Source: Streptomyces sp. SAI-127
GTDB lineage: Bacteria; Actinomycetota; Actinomycetes; Streptomycetales; Streptomycetaceae
Direction: 5' to 3'
Length of the DNA stretch: 64,000 bases
Assembly (NCBI RefSeq): GCF_029894425.1
Contig: NZ_JARXYJ010000001.1
Coordinates: 5,580,001-5,644,000, forward strand
The translations under genes and the position numbers were made by a program. The stretch's first letter is position 1. Each line of letters opens with the position of its first letter. The notes under the pieces were generated by a model that worked only from the letters and a program-made list of their open reading frames with translations, did no database searches and was not told where the DNA came from. Below are positions 1-8,140 of this stretch, piece by piece.

Positions 1-2
1 AA

Positions 3-833
3 CTGCTCGGTGACCGTGAGGAGTTGGCGGCCGCCGCCGACGGGATCCTCGACTCCGAGGAGCAGAAGAACCTGCTGTGGACCAAGCCGCCGCGGTCGTG
101 GAAGTCGGCGCGCTGGTCGGCGGCCGATCTGGTGCTGCTCGACGAGGTCGCCGGGCTCGTGGAGCATCCTGAGGGGTACGGCCATCTCGTCGTGGACGAG
201 GCGCAGGACCTGTCTCCCATGGAGTGCCGGGCGATTGCCCGCCGGGCCCGTTTCGGGTCGGTCACCGTGCTCGGTGACCTGGCGCAGGGGACCACGCCCT
301 GGGCGGCCCGCTCGTGGCACACCGTCCTGCGCCATCTGGGCAAGCCGGAGGCGGCCGTCGTACCGCTGACCATCGGGTTCCGTGTCCCGCAGGCCGTCGT
401 CCAGCTCGCCAACCGGCTTCTCGGGCTGCTGGACGTGGCGGTGCCGGAGGGGCGATCCCTGCGCGGGGACGGGGAGTTGCGGATGCGTCCCACCTCCCTG
501 GACGCCTTGCCCGGCGCGGTCGTGGACGCCGTACGGGAATCGCTCGCGCACGAGGGGTCCGTGGGGGTCGTCGCCGCCGACGCCGATGTGGAACGCCTAC
601 GGCAGGCCCTCGACGCGGCAGGGATCGTCGCCGCCGGACCCGACGAGCTCGGTGCGCGGGTGAGCGTCGTACCGGCCGGTGTGGTCAAGGGACTTGAGTA
701 CGACCATGTCGTGGCCGTCGAGCCGGCCGCGATCGCGGAGGCGGAGGAGCGCGGGCTGCACCGGCTGTACGTCGTGCTGACCCGGGCGGTGTCGCGTCTG
801 GTGGTGGTGCACGGGCGGCCGCTGCCGTTCTAG
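3..833 (+). CDS. UvrD/Rep-like superfamily 1 helicase, HelD/HelR type (C-terminal part)
   Basis: The gene enters from the left edge; 276 codons are visible and the frame is open from base 3. Helicase motifs appear in order: motif II (VVDEAQDLSPME, positions 183-218), a GDLAQG motif III, a KGLEYDHVVAVEP motif V and a LYVVLTRA motif VI near the end. This is the C-terminal half of an SF1 ATPase. The compact end right after motif VI resembles HelD/HelR proteins, which strip stalled RNA polymerase from DNA and, for HelR, can protect against rifamycins. The N-terminal part that would separate HelR from other UvrD-like proteins is outside the window, so the subfamily is inferred. Confidence 0.8.
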   Translation: MLGDREELAAAADGILDSEEQKNLLWTKPPRSWKSARWSAADLVLLDEVAGLVEHPEGYGHLVVDEAQDLSPMECRAIARRARFGSVTVLGDLAQGTTPWAARSWHTVLRHLGKPEAAVVPLTIGFRVPQAVVQLANRLLGLLDVAVPEGRSLRGDGELRMRPTSLDALPGAVVDAVRESLAHEGSVGVVAADADVERLRQALDAAGIVAAGPDELGARVSVVPAGVVKGLEYDHVVAVEPAAIAEAEERGLHRLYVVLTRAVSRLVVVHGRPLPF

Positions 834-929
834 CGCGGCGGCGGGCGCCCGGGGGCAGCAGGGTGGTGGCCGTCCACGGGTTCCGGGTGATGACCGTCCA
901 CGGGAGCGCCGTGCCCGAGCACGGGTAGC

Positions 930-1114
930 CCGGTGGCGGTCGTCCGTGGGAGTCGCGTGACGGTCACGCGTGGACAGCCCACCCGGCGGTCCATGGGGTG
1001 CGGGGTGGTGGCTGCCCACGGGCGGCCGGGTGGTGGTATCGCGGGTGGGTTGTCCGGTGGCGGTCGTCCGTGGGGAGGCGCGTGAAGGTCACCCGTGGAC
1101 AGCCCACCCGGCGG
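930..1114. repeat. imperfect 60-bp direct repeat, two copies
   Basis: Bases 930-989 and 1054-1114 are near-identical (61 versus 60 bases, a few mismatches), both ending in CGTGGACAGCCCACCCGGCG. Shorter pieces of the same phrase (CCGTCCACGGG, GTGGTGGCTGCCCACGGG) fill the space around them. This is the only visible structure in the 299-base gap between the helicase and the following convergent gene. Confidence 0.8.
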
Positions 1115-1132
1115 CGGCCGCCCGTGGCTAGG

Positions 1133-1975
1133 TCAGGCGCGGTCGAGGACAGGGATCAACTGCTCCTCCTCGTACGTCAGATGGGCCTCCAGCTCGGTCG
1201 TCAGGCGGTCGACCTCCGTGCGGACGGAATCGAGGTCGGTGCCGGAGAGAGCCTCCCGCAACTCCTCGACCAGGGCCGCGATGTGCTCGTGCTCGGTGCG
1301 CAGGCGGTCGATGGCGGGCGCCGCCTCCGGGTGGCGGCCGGCCAGGAACGGGAACATCGCCACGTCCTCGCCGGTGTGGTGGTTGTGCAGGCCCTGGCAG
1401 AACGTCCGGCAGTTGACGCGGAGTTGGGCGCCGAGGGTGCTGGCCCCGGCAGACAACTCCTTTCGGATCAGGGTGAGTTCGCGGCGGAAGACGTCGTGGA
1501 CGAGCCGGATGGCCTCACCCGGGGACGAGGCGTTGATGTTCGGCGGGCCCGGGCGGGCGATCTCGTGCAGGGCGACCACGGGGAGGACGCGGTCGGTCTT
1601 CTCCTGGTACGCGGCCCAGCCGCGGTCCGACTCCACGGCCCGGGCGAAGGCCCGGTCCCGCTCCTCGCCCGCCAGCACCACTGCCTTCGCCTCGTAGGTG
1701 AACACCCCGCTCTCGACGGTGACTTGAGGGTGCGCGACGAGGTTGCGGTACCAGTCGGGGTGGCGTGGTGAGCCGCCCGCCGAGGCGATCACGAGGATGC
1801 GGTCGCCGCCGTCGGGGAGGTAGCCGACGGGGTTGGTGCGCGGGGTGCCGGTGCGGGCGCCGGTGGTGGTGAGGAGGATCAGGCGGCCGCCCTCGAAGGG
1901 GCCGCCGACCCGGCCGTGGTTGGCGCGGAACTCGTCGATGATCCGCTGGTTGAAGTCGTGGATGGGGTTGGTCAC
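1133..1975 (-). CDS. deazaflavin-dependent nitroreductase domain fused to hemerythrin domain
   Basis: A 280-residue two-domain protein. Residues 1-135 match the F420-dependent Ddn/DUF385 nitroreductase family (LTTTGARTGTPRTNPVGYL, then the HPDWYRNLVAHP segment). Residues 155-280 form a hemerythrin-like four-helix bundle with candidate iron ligands H160, H200 and E203 (NHHTGED), H229 (TEHEH), H265 and E269 (HLTYEEEQ). The family uses reduced F420 to reduce quinones or nitro compounds; the hemerythrin part may bind oxygen or sense redox. I chose the GTG at 1975 because the conserved domain starts directly there and a purine-rich AGAGA lies just before it. An open frame continues to 2092, but that part is low-complexity and includes a dispersed repeat. 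Confidence 0.85.
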   Translation of the reverse strand: MTNPIHDFNQRIIDEFRANHGRVGGPFEGGRLILLTTTGARTGTPRTNPVGYLPDGGDRILVIASAGGSPRHPDWYRNLVAHPQVTVESGVFTYEAKAVVLAGEERDRAFARAVESDRGWAAYQEKTDRVLPVVALHEIARPGPPNINASSPGEAIRLVHDVFRRELTLIRKELSAGASTLGAQLRVNCRTFCQGLHNHHTGEDVAMFPFLAGRHPEAAPAIDRLRTEHEHIAALVEELREALSGTDLDSVRTEVDRLTTELEAHLTYEEEQLIPVLDRA

Positions 1976-2044
1976 TCTCTCTGCTTTCTCTGGTCTCCGG
2001 TCATTTCCTGGACGACTCAGAGGAAGCGGCGGGCTCCTCGCCCT

Positions 2045-2080
2045 CCCCCACTCTCGACTTCGCTCGAGTGGGGGGACCCC
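2045..2080. repeat. dispersed Streptomyces palindromic repeat (CCCCCACTC...GAGTGGGGGGACCCC)
   Basis: Inverted repeat with arms 2045-2053 and 2066-2074 followed by GGACCCC. The same architecture (CCCCCA-loop-TGGGGGGACCCC) occurs inside the coding region at 44317-44350. I know this as a frequent intergenic repeat in Streptomyces chromosomes. Here it sits between the divergent deazaflavin/hemerythrin and RraA genes. Confidence 0.7.
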
Positions 2081-2168
2081 CATCGGCCTCACTCAGAGGC
2101 CGGGCACCCAACTCGCTCACGGCACAAGGCCGACCCGGCAGTCATGCACGCACGGTAACGTCCGGGAC

Positions 2169-2792
2169 ATGACCGAGACCAGCGAGTTTGCGGACATTCC
2201 CACGACCACCCTGGCCGATCTGCTCGGTCGGGACCAGGTCATGGACATCGGGATCCGGCCTGTGTGGGGGCCGGTGCCGAGGGTGGCGGGGCCGGCGTTC
2301 ACCGTGCTGTGCCCGCCCGGCGACAATCTCATGCTGCACGCCGCGATCCACCGGGCGCCGGCCGGCTCGGTCATCGTGGTCGAGTCGGGGGACCTCGACT
2401 ACGCCCTGGCCGGCGGGAACGTGTGCGCGGTGGCGCAGCGGCGGGGGATCGCGGGGTTCGTCGCCGACGGGCTGATCCGCGACCTCGCCGAGGTCCGGGA
2501 GGCCGGTTTCCCGGTGTTCGCCCGCGGAGTCGTCCCGATCCCGGCCGCGAAGAAGGCCGTGGCGCCGCTGGGCGGGCCGGTGCGGTGCGGCGGGGTGCGG
2601 GTCGAGGCCGGGGACGTGGTGGTCGCCGACGAGGAGGGGATCGTGGCGGTCCCCGCCGCGCGCCGGTCCGACGTCCTCACCGCTGCCCGCGCCAAGCTGG
2701 CGAAGGAGGCGGCCGAGACGCTCGACGCGTGGGAGGCGGCGCATCGGGCGCGTATCGACGAGATCCTCGCGGAGGCCGGGTTCGAGGGGTGA
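2169..2792 (+). CDS. RraA-like / HMG aldolase family protein
   Basis: A 207-residue protein of the RraA fold. It has the GG-N-V--V segment (AGGNVCAVAQ) and the metal and substrate motif DGLIRD (D100, R104, D105). Members are either class II pyruvate aldolases acting on 4-hydroxy-4-methyl-2-oxoglutarate and oxaloacetate, or RNase E regulators. The conserved RD pair fits an enzyme; the actual substrate cannot be read from sequence. The ATG at 2169 is preceded by TAACGT with seven bases between, the Streptomyces leaderless pattern, and there is no Shine-Dalgarno. The stop lies 23 bases before the start chosen for the next gene. Confidence 0.85.
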   Translation: MTETSEFADIPTTTLADLLGRDQVMDIGIRPVWGPVPRVAGPAFTVLCPPGDNLMLHAAIHRAPAGSVIVVESGDLDYALAGGNVCAVAQRRGIAGFVADGLIRDLAEVREAGFPVFARGVVPIPAAKKAVAPLGGPVRCGGVRVEAGDVVVADEEGIVAVPAARRSDVLTAARAKLAKEAAETLDAWEAAHRARIDEILAEAGFEG

Positions 2793-2815
2793 CGGATGGG
2801 GGCTGGAGGCTGAGG

Positions 2816-3337
2816 GTGCTTCTCTTCCTGGACGTCGACGGGACACTGCTGCCGTTCGGGGCGGCGGGGCCGTATCCGCAGTACGAACCGGCCTTTCCGT
2901 CGGCCGGGGCCGCCACCGACCATCCGCTGCTGACCCGTGTCGATCCCGCGCTCGGCGCGCGTCTGACCTCGCTGGACTGTGCCCTGGTGTGGGCCACGAC
3001 CTGGGGAGATGACGCCAACACCGGTCTGGCGCCCTGGCTCGGGCTGCCCCGGCTGCCGCTAGTGGACTGGCCGGACGACCCGGATGACCCGGATGACCCG
3101 GACGACCCGGACGACGACGAGACGGTCGGCCTGCACTGGAAGACCCGCCCCCTCGTCTCCTGGGCGGCCGGGCGGCCGTTCGTCTGGGTCGACGACGAGA
3201 TCACCGACGCCGACCGGGCCTGGGTGGCGACGCATCATCCCGAACGGGCTCTCCTGCACCGAGTGGATCCCCAAGTGGGACTCACCGAAGAGGACTTCGC
3301 GGTGCTGGAGGAGTGGCTGGCGAGAGGAGGGCGGTGA
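2816..3337 (+). CDS. HAD-like hydrolase, short
   Basis: A 173-residue protein that begins LLFLDVDGTLLPF, the HAD motif I with nucleophile D6 and general acid D8. A later VWVDDEITDADR segment supplies the acidic motif IV. No long cap domain is present. This matches a family of actinobacterial HAD proteins with no assigned substrate. Start GTG 2816 has GGAGG six bases upstream; an alternative GTG at 2789 overlaps the previous stop (GTGA), so translational coupling is possible either way. A run of Asp-Asp-Pro units in the middle comes from five 9-bp repeats at 3071-3115. Confidence 0.75.
   Translation: MLLFLDVDGTLLPFGAAGPYPQYEPAFPSAGAATDHPLLTRVDPALGARLTSLDCALVWATTWGDDANTGLAPWLGLPRLPLVDWPDDPDDPDDPDDPDDDETVGLHWKTRPLVSWAAGRPFVWVDDEITDADRAWVATHHPERALLHRVDPQVGLTEEDFAVLEEWLARGGR
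3071..3115 (+). repeat. 9-bp tandem repeat within HAD gene
   Basis: Five copies of CCGGAYGAC in a row, in frame, each adding Asp-Asp-Pro. Copies differ only at one C/T position. Such an array can change length by slippage without breaking the frame. Confidence 0.9.
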
Positions 3338-3389
3338 CCGGGCGATATCGAGTGGTCGGCCGAGCCCCGCTCCCTCTACGGTCGCCCGC

Positions 3390-4115
3390 ATGGCTGACGA
3401 AGGCTTCACACATCCCCGGCTCGCCGCGATCTATGACGCGGTCGAACCCGATCGCGGCGACCTCGACGCGTATGTCGAGATGGTGGAGGAGTTCGGGGCG
3501 CGGCGGGTGCTGGACATCGGCTGTGGGACGGGGGTGTTCGCGCTGTTGCTGGCCGGGCGGGGGATCGAGGTGGTGGGGGTCGACCCCGCCCTTGCCTCGC
3601 TCGACGTGGCCCGGGGGAAGCCGGGGAGCGAGCGGGTTCGCTGGATCCACGGGGACGCGTCCGCACTGCCGCCGCTCAGCGTCGACTTGGTGACCATGAC
3701 GGCCAACGTCGCCCAGCAGATCGTGGAAGCAGATGCCTGGCGGGAGACGCTGCTGGGTGTGCACGCGGCGCTACGGCCCGGTGGGCGGCTGGTGTTCGAG
3801 ACGCGGGACCCTGCGCGGCGGGCCTGGGAGGAGTGGAACCGGGAGGCGTCCTACGCCGTGACGGACGTGCCCGGTGTCGGAGCCGTGGAGAGCTGGGTCG
3901 AAGTCACTGGCGTGGACGGGCTGGTGGTGTCGTTCCGGTGGAGCTATGTGTTCGCCGCGGACGGGCGGACACTGACCTCGGACTCGACGTTGCGCTTCCG
4001 GGAGCGGGGGGAGGTCGAGGCGGAACTGGTCGCGCGGGGGTTGGTGGTGGAGGACGTACGGGATGCGCCGGACCGGCCGGGCAAGGAGCTGGTCTTCGTG
4101 GCGCGGCGACCCTGA
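3390..4115 (+). CDS. class I SAM-dependent methyltransferase
   Basis: A 241-residue protein with the SAM-binding motif I VLDIGCGTGVFALLLA at about residues 40-55, motif II acidic residue in VVGVDPA, and a downstream LRPGGRLVFETRD segment. The fold is clear but the substrate is not; the family covers small-molecule and tRNA methylases. The ATG is placed seven bases after TACGGT, so the message is probably leaderless. It is followed by a strong hairpin and faces the ankyrin gene convergently. Confidence 0.85.
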   Translation: MADEGFTHPRLAAIYDAVEPDRGDLDAYVEMVEEFGARRVLDIGCGTGVFALLLAGRGIEVVGVDPALASLDVARGKPGSERVRWIHGDASALPPLSVDLVTMTANVAQQIVEADAWRETLLGVHAALRPGGRLVFETRDPARRAWEEWNREASYAVTDVPGVGAVESWVEVTGVDGLVVSFRWSYVFAADGRTLTSDSTLRFRERGEVEAELVARGLVVEDVRDAPDRPGKELVFVARRP

Positions 4116-4150
4116 AAAGGTAGTTACGCAGTGGGTTACTTGAACAGGGA

Positions 4151-4200
4151 GTTCCGGTGCGGCTCACTGATCGCCTGCGACCGCTGAGCCACACCGGAAC
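4151..4200. terminator. bidirectional hairpin terminator
   Basis: Arms 4151-4166 and 4185-4200 are 16 bases with one mismatch, separated by an 18-base loop. It sits between two convergent genes that end at 4115 and 4208. Confidence 0.75.
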
Positions 4201-4207
4201 CGCGCGC

Positions 4208-5962
4208 CTAGCGCTGAAGTCGCGTCGGCAGGGCCACCCAGCGGCGGGGGGCCTGGCCGTCGACCGCGTCCCGCCCGTCGCTGATCCGCAGACCGGCCGC
4301 GGCGCAGCAGTAGGCGAGGACGTCGGCGCCGTAGGGGAACGCGTGCTTGCGCTGCCAGAAACGGAAGGTCCAGTAGGCGTCCGGGTCCGAGTCGTGCGGC
4401 CCGATGTGGATCTCGTCGCCGCCGACGATCTCGCCGTCACGTGCCAGGGCGCCGAACGTGCCGCCCTTGGGGTTGAAGTACACCCCGTAGGCGGTGGTGC
4501 CCGCGGATATCGCCCGCAGCACGGCGTCATCGCTCGGCATGTACCCGTCCTGTGTGATCACACAGCCGCCGGGGGTGCCGTCGACGCCCCTGACGCCCAC
4601 GTAACGCAGGGACTCGTCGTAGTCCATCGGGTCGAAGGGCGCGTCGTCGGGAGCGGTGCTCGGGCACTGCGCGGGATCGGCCCCGAGGCGCCGTATCAAC
4701 TCGTCCTCGTCGAGGCCCTGTACGAAACAGACTCCGAGCCCTTCGGTCCACATCGGCTCCGTACCGAAGGCCGCGATGAGCGCGTCCGCGGCTTGCTGCG
4801 CGGCGACCTCCTCCGGGGGCAGCTCCACCGCCCCCGCCAGGTGTCGGACGAGCGGAGCGAACGGCGTGGTCAGCAGCAGCCGCCCCGGCGACCAGCGGTC
4901 CGATTGCGGTGTCCACACGTCCGCCCCGGCGTCGATCAGCGCGCGCACGGTGGCCTCGTCCATGCTGTGGACGGCGTACCAGAGCGGGGTGTGCTCTTCG
5001 TCGTCGCGTACGTCGACGTCCGCGACGTGGGGCAGGAGCGCAGCCACCGCTTCGGCCGAGCCCTGTTCCGCCGTGAGGTGCAGCGGGGTGGCGCCACGCC
5101 ATCCCACCCGGGCGTCGGGCGGGGCGCCGGCCTCCAACCGGGCCCTGACCAGGGCCGCGTCGCCCCAGTCGCCGTAGCCCATGCGCTGCCAGTCGGACTG
5201 CGGTACGTAGCGCTGCCGGGCCTCCTCCGCGAGCCGTAGCGCCTCGCGTTGGCGTCGGTTCAGGGGTGGCGCCAGGAGCGCCGGCGGGCCGCTGACCTCT
5301 ATCGTCGCGAACGAACCCGGCAGCGCCTCCTGTTCCGGTGGCTGGAGTCCGGGCCAGACCTCGATCGCCCGTCGAGCGGCGGCATGGAGCGCGTCCACGT
5401 CGACCGGCGTACGGGTCTCGGGCACGCCTTCGTCCGGCCACTCGACGACCAACTGTGTCTCCCCGGGCGGGGGGAGCTCCGCCAGATACAGGTCGACGTC
5501 CGTCTTGAACAGGGATCTGCGGGAGTGGTGCAGGCCCGGATCCAACGGGATCAGCCCGACCGCCTGCTCGGTCGACGCCTGCTGCGGCCGTCCCTGCGGC
5601 CCGGTGAAGGAGATGCTCCGCATCACGGTGCCGTCCAGCGAGGTCACCCGCCGTCCGTCGGAGAACAGCAGCCCCACCCGCAGCCCGGACTGCCGTCGCC
5701 GGTCCCCGCCCTGTCGGCGGGTCTTGCGGTACACCGCCAGATGCAGCGTGACCGACCGCGGCCACACGGACCACCCCGTCACCAGAACCCGCGTCTCGGC
5801 CCCCACGCCGACCACTTCCAGCTGCGGCGACAGCGCGGGCGCGAACCGGTCGACGGGCGGCGCATACCGTCCGTCGTCCTCTCCCGGCGGCCCTAACCGG
5901 GCCAACACGGCCTGTTCATCGGCCGGTTCCTCAGCAAGCACCAGATCGTCAAAGAACCCCAT
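4208..5962 (-). CDS. ankyrin-repeat protein with large N-terminal domain
   Basis: A 584-residue protein. The N-terminal 230 residues (starting MGFFDDLVLAEEPADEQAV) form a domain of unknown function with beta-rich character. Three ankyrin repeats follow (GATPLHLTAEQGSAEAVAAL, HTPLWYAVHSMDEATVRALI and a weaker third). A C-terminal region of about 200 residues ends with a YGADVLAYCCAAAGLRISDG segment. Ankyrin repeats mediate protein binding; no catalytic motif is visible. There is no neighbour in an operon. The start was set at the first conserved Met; the open frame continues upstream but becomes low-complexity. Confidence 0.75.
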   Translation of the reverse strand: MGFFDDLVLAEEPADEQAVLARLGPPGEDDGRYAPPVDRFAPALSPQLEVVGVGAETRVLVTGWSVWPRSVTLHLAVYRKTRRQGGDRRRQSGLRVGLLFSDGRRVTSLDGTVMRSISFTGPQGRPQQASTEQAVGLIPLDPGLHHSRRSLFKTDVDLYLAELPPPGETQLVVEWPDEGVPETRTPVDVDALHAAARRAIEVWPGLQPPEQEALPGSFATIEVSGPPALLAPPLNRRQREALRLAEEARQRYVPQSDWQRMGYGDWGDAALVRARLEAGAPPDARVGWRGATPLHLTAEQGSAEAVAALLPHVADVDVRDDEEHTPLWYAVHSMDEATVRALIDAGADVWTPQSDRWSPGRLLLTTPFAPLVRHLAGAVELPPEEVAAQQAADALIAAFGTEPMWTEGLGVCFVQGLDEDELIRRLGADPAQCPSTAPDDAPFDPMDYDESLRYVGVRGVDGTPGGCVITQDGYMPSDDAVLRAISAGTTAYGVYFNPKGGTFGALARDGEIVGGDEIHIGPHDSDPDAYWTFRFWQRKHAFPYGADVLAYCCAAAGLRISDGRDAVDGQAPRRWVALPTRLQR

Positions 5963-6051
5963 GCGCCGAGCGTTGCACACGGCACTGACAACGCCCGGGC
6001 GCGAGGAACTTCCTGATGTGGGGGGGCTCGGGGCGGGGCTGGGCGTCCAGG

Positions 6052-6570
6052 TCAGGAACGCCGGCGCCCCACCACCGCGACGGCCGTCCCGATCCCCGCG
6101 AACAGCAGCCCGAGCCCGCCGAAGACCAGAGGCAGCAGCCACAGTGAGGCGAAGCCGTTGATCTCCGCGTCGTCGGGCGAATCGGCGCGGTAGAGCACCT
6201 CGACGCGGTCGCCTTCCTCGTACGACGGTGGATTGGCCCCCGTCGAGCTGCGGAAGGTCCGCGGCGTGCCGTCCGTGGGCGTGAACTCGACCACGGGGTA
6301 CGCCGCGGGTTTGTCCTGCGACCTCACCTTGCGGGAGGACGTGCCGACGCTGTCGTTGCGCCACTCCAGCGCGACCACCGTGCCCCGGGCCTTCTCCGCA
6401 TCCGTCAGGAACGAGACCGACACCCCCGCCAGGACCAACCCGATGACGAGGAACAACGACCCGAACGAGATCACCCCGAACGTGACCCACTGCCGGGCAC
6501 CCCACCCACGCCACGGAACCCGCACACCGCCCCCTCGCTCATCCACTCGTCCGCTCACCCGGAGTGACAA
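6052..6570 (-). CDS. DUF3592 membrane protein
   Basis: A 172-residue protein with a transmembrane segment near residues 30-52, an extracytoplasmic beta-rich middle (AYPVVEFTPTDGTPRTF, YEEGDRVEVLYR) and a second membrane segment at about 143-167. This two-helix plan with the V-F---G and G--V-V-Y motifs is typical of DUF3592, whose function is unknown. GTG codons at 6546 and 6525 are alternative starts; the one at 6525 has GAGGGGG just upstream and would shorten the cytoplasmic tail by 15 residues. Confidence 0.75.
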   Translation of the reverse strand: MSLRVSGRVDERGGGVRVPWRGWGARQWVTFGVISFGSLFLVIGLVLAGVSVSFLTDAEKARGTVVALEWRNDSVGTSSRKVRSQDKPAAYPVVEFTPTDGTPRTFRSSTGANPPSYEEGDRVEVLYRADSPDDAEINGFASLWLLPLVFGGLGLLFAGIGTAVAVVGRRRS

Positions 6571-6681
6571 GGGACGCTATCCCAACGCAGGAGCACGCCA
6601 AGCGAAGGGCCCGGAGAGGACGACAAGTGGGTGACCCGGCGCTTCCGGCGCCCCGCCGCAGTCCGACCCACCGGGTCCGCG

Positions 6682-7422
6682 TCAGGGCGCAGAGAGCACG
6701 CAGAACTCGTGGCCCTCCGGGTCGGACAGGCACGTCCACGAGACGTCGCCCTGGCCGAGGTCGAGGTCGGTGGCGCCTAGGGCACGCAGCCGGGCCACCT
6801 CCGCCGCCCGGTCGTCACCGGGGTACGGCAGCAGGTCGAGATGGACGCGGTCCGGCACGCTCCTCACGTCGGGCGTGCGGAGGAACTCGAGATGCGGGCC
6901 GACACCCTCGGCGGAGCGCAACGCCGCCTGGTCGTCGGTCACTTCGTGCAGGGTCCAGTCCGTCGCCGTGCCCCAGAACCGGGCCATGGCCTGCGGATCC
7001 GCGCAGTCGACCACCACCGCGGCGATCGGCCCGGTGTCCCGGTAGACCTCCCGAGGCTCGAGCACACAGAACTCGTTGCCCTCCGGGTCGGCGAGGACCA
7101 CCCACGGCACCTCGCCCTGGCCCACGTCGACGGGCGTCGCGCCAAGTGCCTTCAGTCGCGCGACCAACTCCGTCTGATGGGCCGCGGAGGTGGTGGCGAG
7201 ATCGAGGTGCACACGGTTCTTCGTCGCCGTCTTGGGTTCCGGGACGGGAACGACGTCGATGCCGACACCGACCGGTTCCGGCCACACGAGACCGCCCGCG
7301 GGGCCGACGTAGGTGGTCACACCGGGGCTGTAGGCATCCCAGCCGAGCGCCTCCGCCCAGAACCGGCCGACCGCCGGCCCGTCAAGAGCCTTGATGTTCA
7401 CCTGAACCGGTCGCAGGGCCAT
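6682..7422 (-). CDS. tandem VOC (glyoxalase/bleomycin resistance) domain protein
   Basis: A 246-residue protein made of two VOC domains (about 1-120 and 125-246). Both end in a DPEG-EFCVL segment, and each has an HLDL metal-site motif. Such proteins bind or modify small hydrophobic or toxic molecules; this subtype, often labelled glyoxalase-like, has no established substrate. The ATG at 7422 is seven bases after TAGGAT on the minus strand, indicating a leaderless message. It is divergent from the XRE gene, and the palindrome at 7479-7506 lies between them. Confidence 0.85.
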   Translation of the reverse strand: MALRPVQVNIKALDGPAVGRFWAEALGWDAYSPGVTTYVGPAGGLVWPEPVGVGIDVVPVPEPKTATKNRVHLDLATTSAAHQTELVARLKALGATPVDVGQGEVPWVVLADPEGNEFCVLEPREVYRDTGPIAAVVVDCADPQAMARFWGTATDWTLHEVTDDQAALRSAEGVGPHLEFLRTPDVRSVPDRVHLDLLPYPGDDRAAEVARLRALGATDLDLGQGDVSWTCLSDPEGHEFCVLSAP

Positions 7423-7478
7423 ACCGGCGATCCTATGCAGGTCCGGAAGAGGAATGAGGCAGACGAGTGGCGTGGCAC

Positions 7479-7506
7479 ACTATTGCAAGCGCCTGCTTGC
7501 AATAGT
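7479..7506. promoter_or_regulatory. perfect 12-bp inverted repeat, candidate operator
   Basis: ACTATTGCAAGC and GCTTGCAATAGT are perfect inverse copies with a four-base spacer. The site ends 26 bases before the XRE regulator ATG and 57 bases before the divergent VOC gene, a position suited to autoregulation or joint control. Confidence 0.6.
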
Positions 7507-7532
7507 TAGCGCGGGTGCTGCACAGTGGAGAC

Positions 7533-8045
7533 ATGGCATCCCTCAACGTCGGCAATCTCGGTGAATACCTGCGTGAACAGCGGCGCACCGCGCAGCTGTC
7601 GCTCAGGCAGCTCGCCGATGCCGCCGGGGTGTCCAATCCGTATCTGAGCCAGATCGAGCGCGGGCTGCGCAAGCCGAGCGCGGAGGTGTTGCAGCAGGTC
7701 GCCAAGGCGCTGCGGATCTCCGCCGAGACCTTGTATGTGCGGGCCGGCATCCTCGACGCCGAGCGGGACCGGGACGACGTGGAGACACGTGCGGCCATCC
7801 TCGCCGATCCCACGCTCAACGAGCGGCAGAAGCAGGTGCTGATCCAGATCTACGAATCCTTCCGCAAGGAGAACGGGTTCGAGATAGCCCCGCCGGACGC
7901 GGCACCCTCCGCGCAGAGCGACGGTACGGCCCTTCGGGGCAGCGACGTCCAGGACAGTGACGTACTGGACGACGACACCGCCGCAGCAGCGGACCCCCGC
8001 ACCACCGACGGCAGCGACGCCGACCCGCACCAGACGGCCAGTTGA
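7533..8045 (+). CDS. XRE-family helix-turn-helix transcriptional regulator
   Basis: A 170-residue protein. Residues 5-62 are a Cro/C1-type HTH (LGEYLREQRRTAQLSLRQLA, then VSNPYLSQIERGLRKPSAEV). A middle helical part (LNERQKQVLIQIYESFRKEN) and an acidic, Ala/Asp-rich disordered tail follow. The layout is that of a conserved actinobacterial regulator found next to an hbhA-like gene, as here. I used the ATG at 7533 (GGAG just upstream); a GTG at 7515 would add six residues. A perfect palindrome immediately upstream suggests it controls its own promoter. Confidence 0.85.
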   Translation: MASLNVGNLGEYLREQRRTAQLSLRQLADAAGVSNPYLSQIERGLRKPSAEVLQQVAKALRISAETLYVRAGILDAERDRDDVETRAAILADPTLNERQKQVLIQIYESFRKENGFEIAPPDAAPSAQSDGTALRGSDVQDSDVLDDDTAAAADPRTTDGSDADPHQTAS

Positions 8046-8140
8046 GACTCGACCGGAGACCCGGCACGCCTCACAGCACGCCGACTGGCACCGCGGGACC
8101 CAAAACCCTCATCAGAAAGCGATCCGGGAGGACCACCACC

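Noticed and set aside
4157..5239. Open frame antisense to the ankyrin gene
   Set aside because: No domain and no RBS; the minus-strand product has ankyrin repeats.
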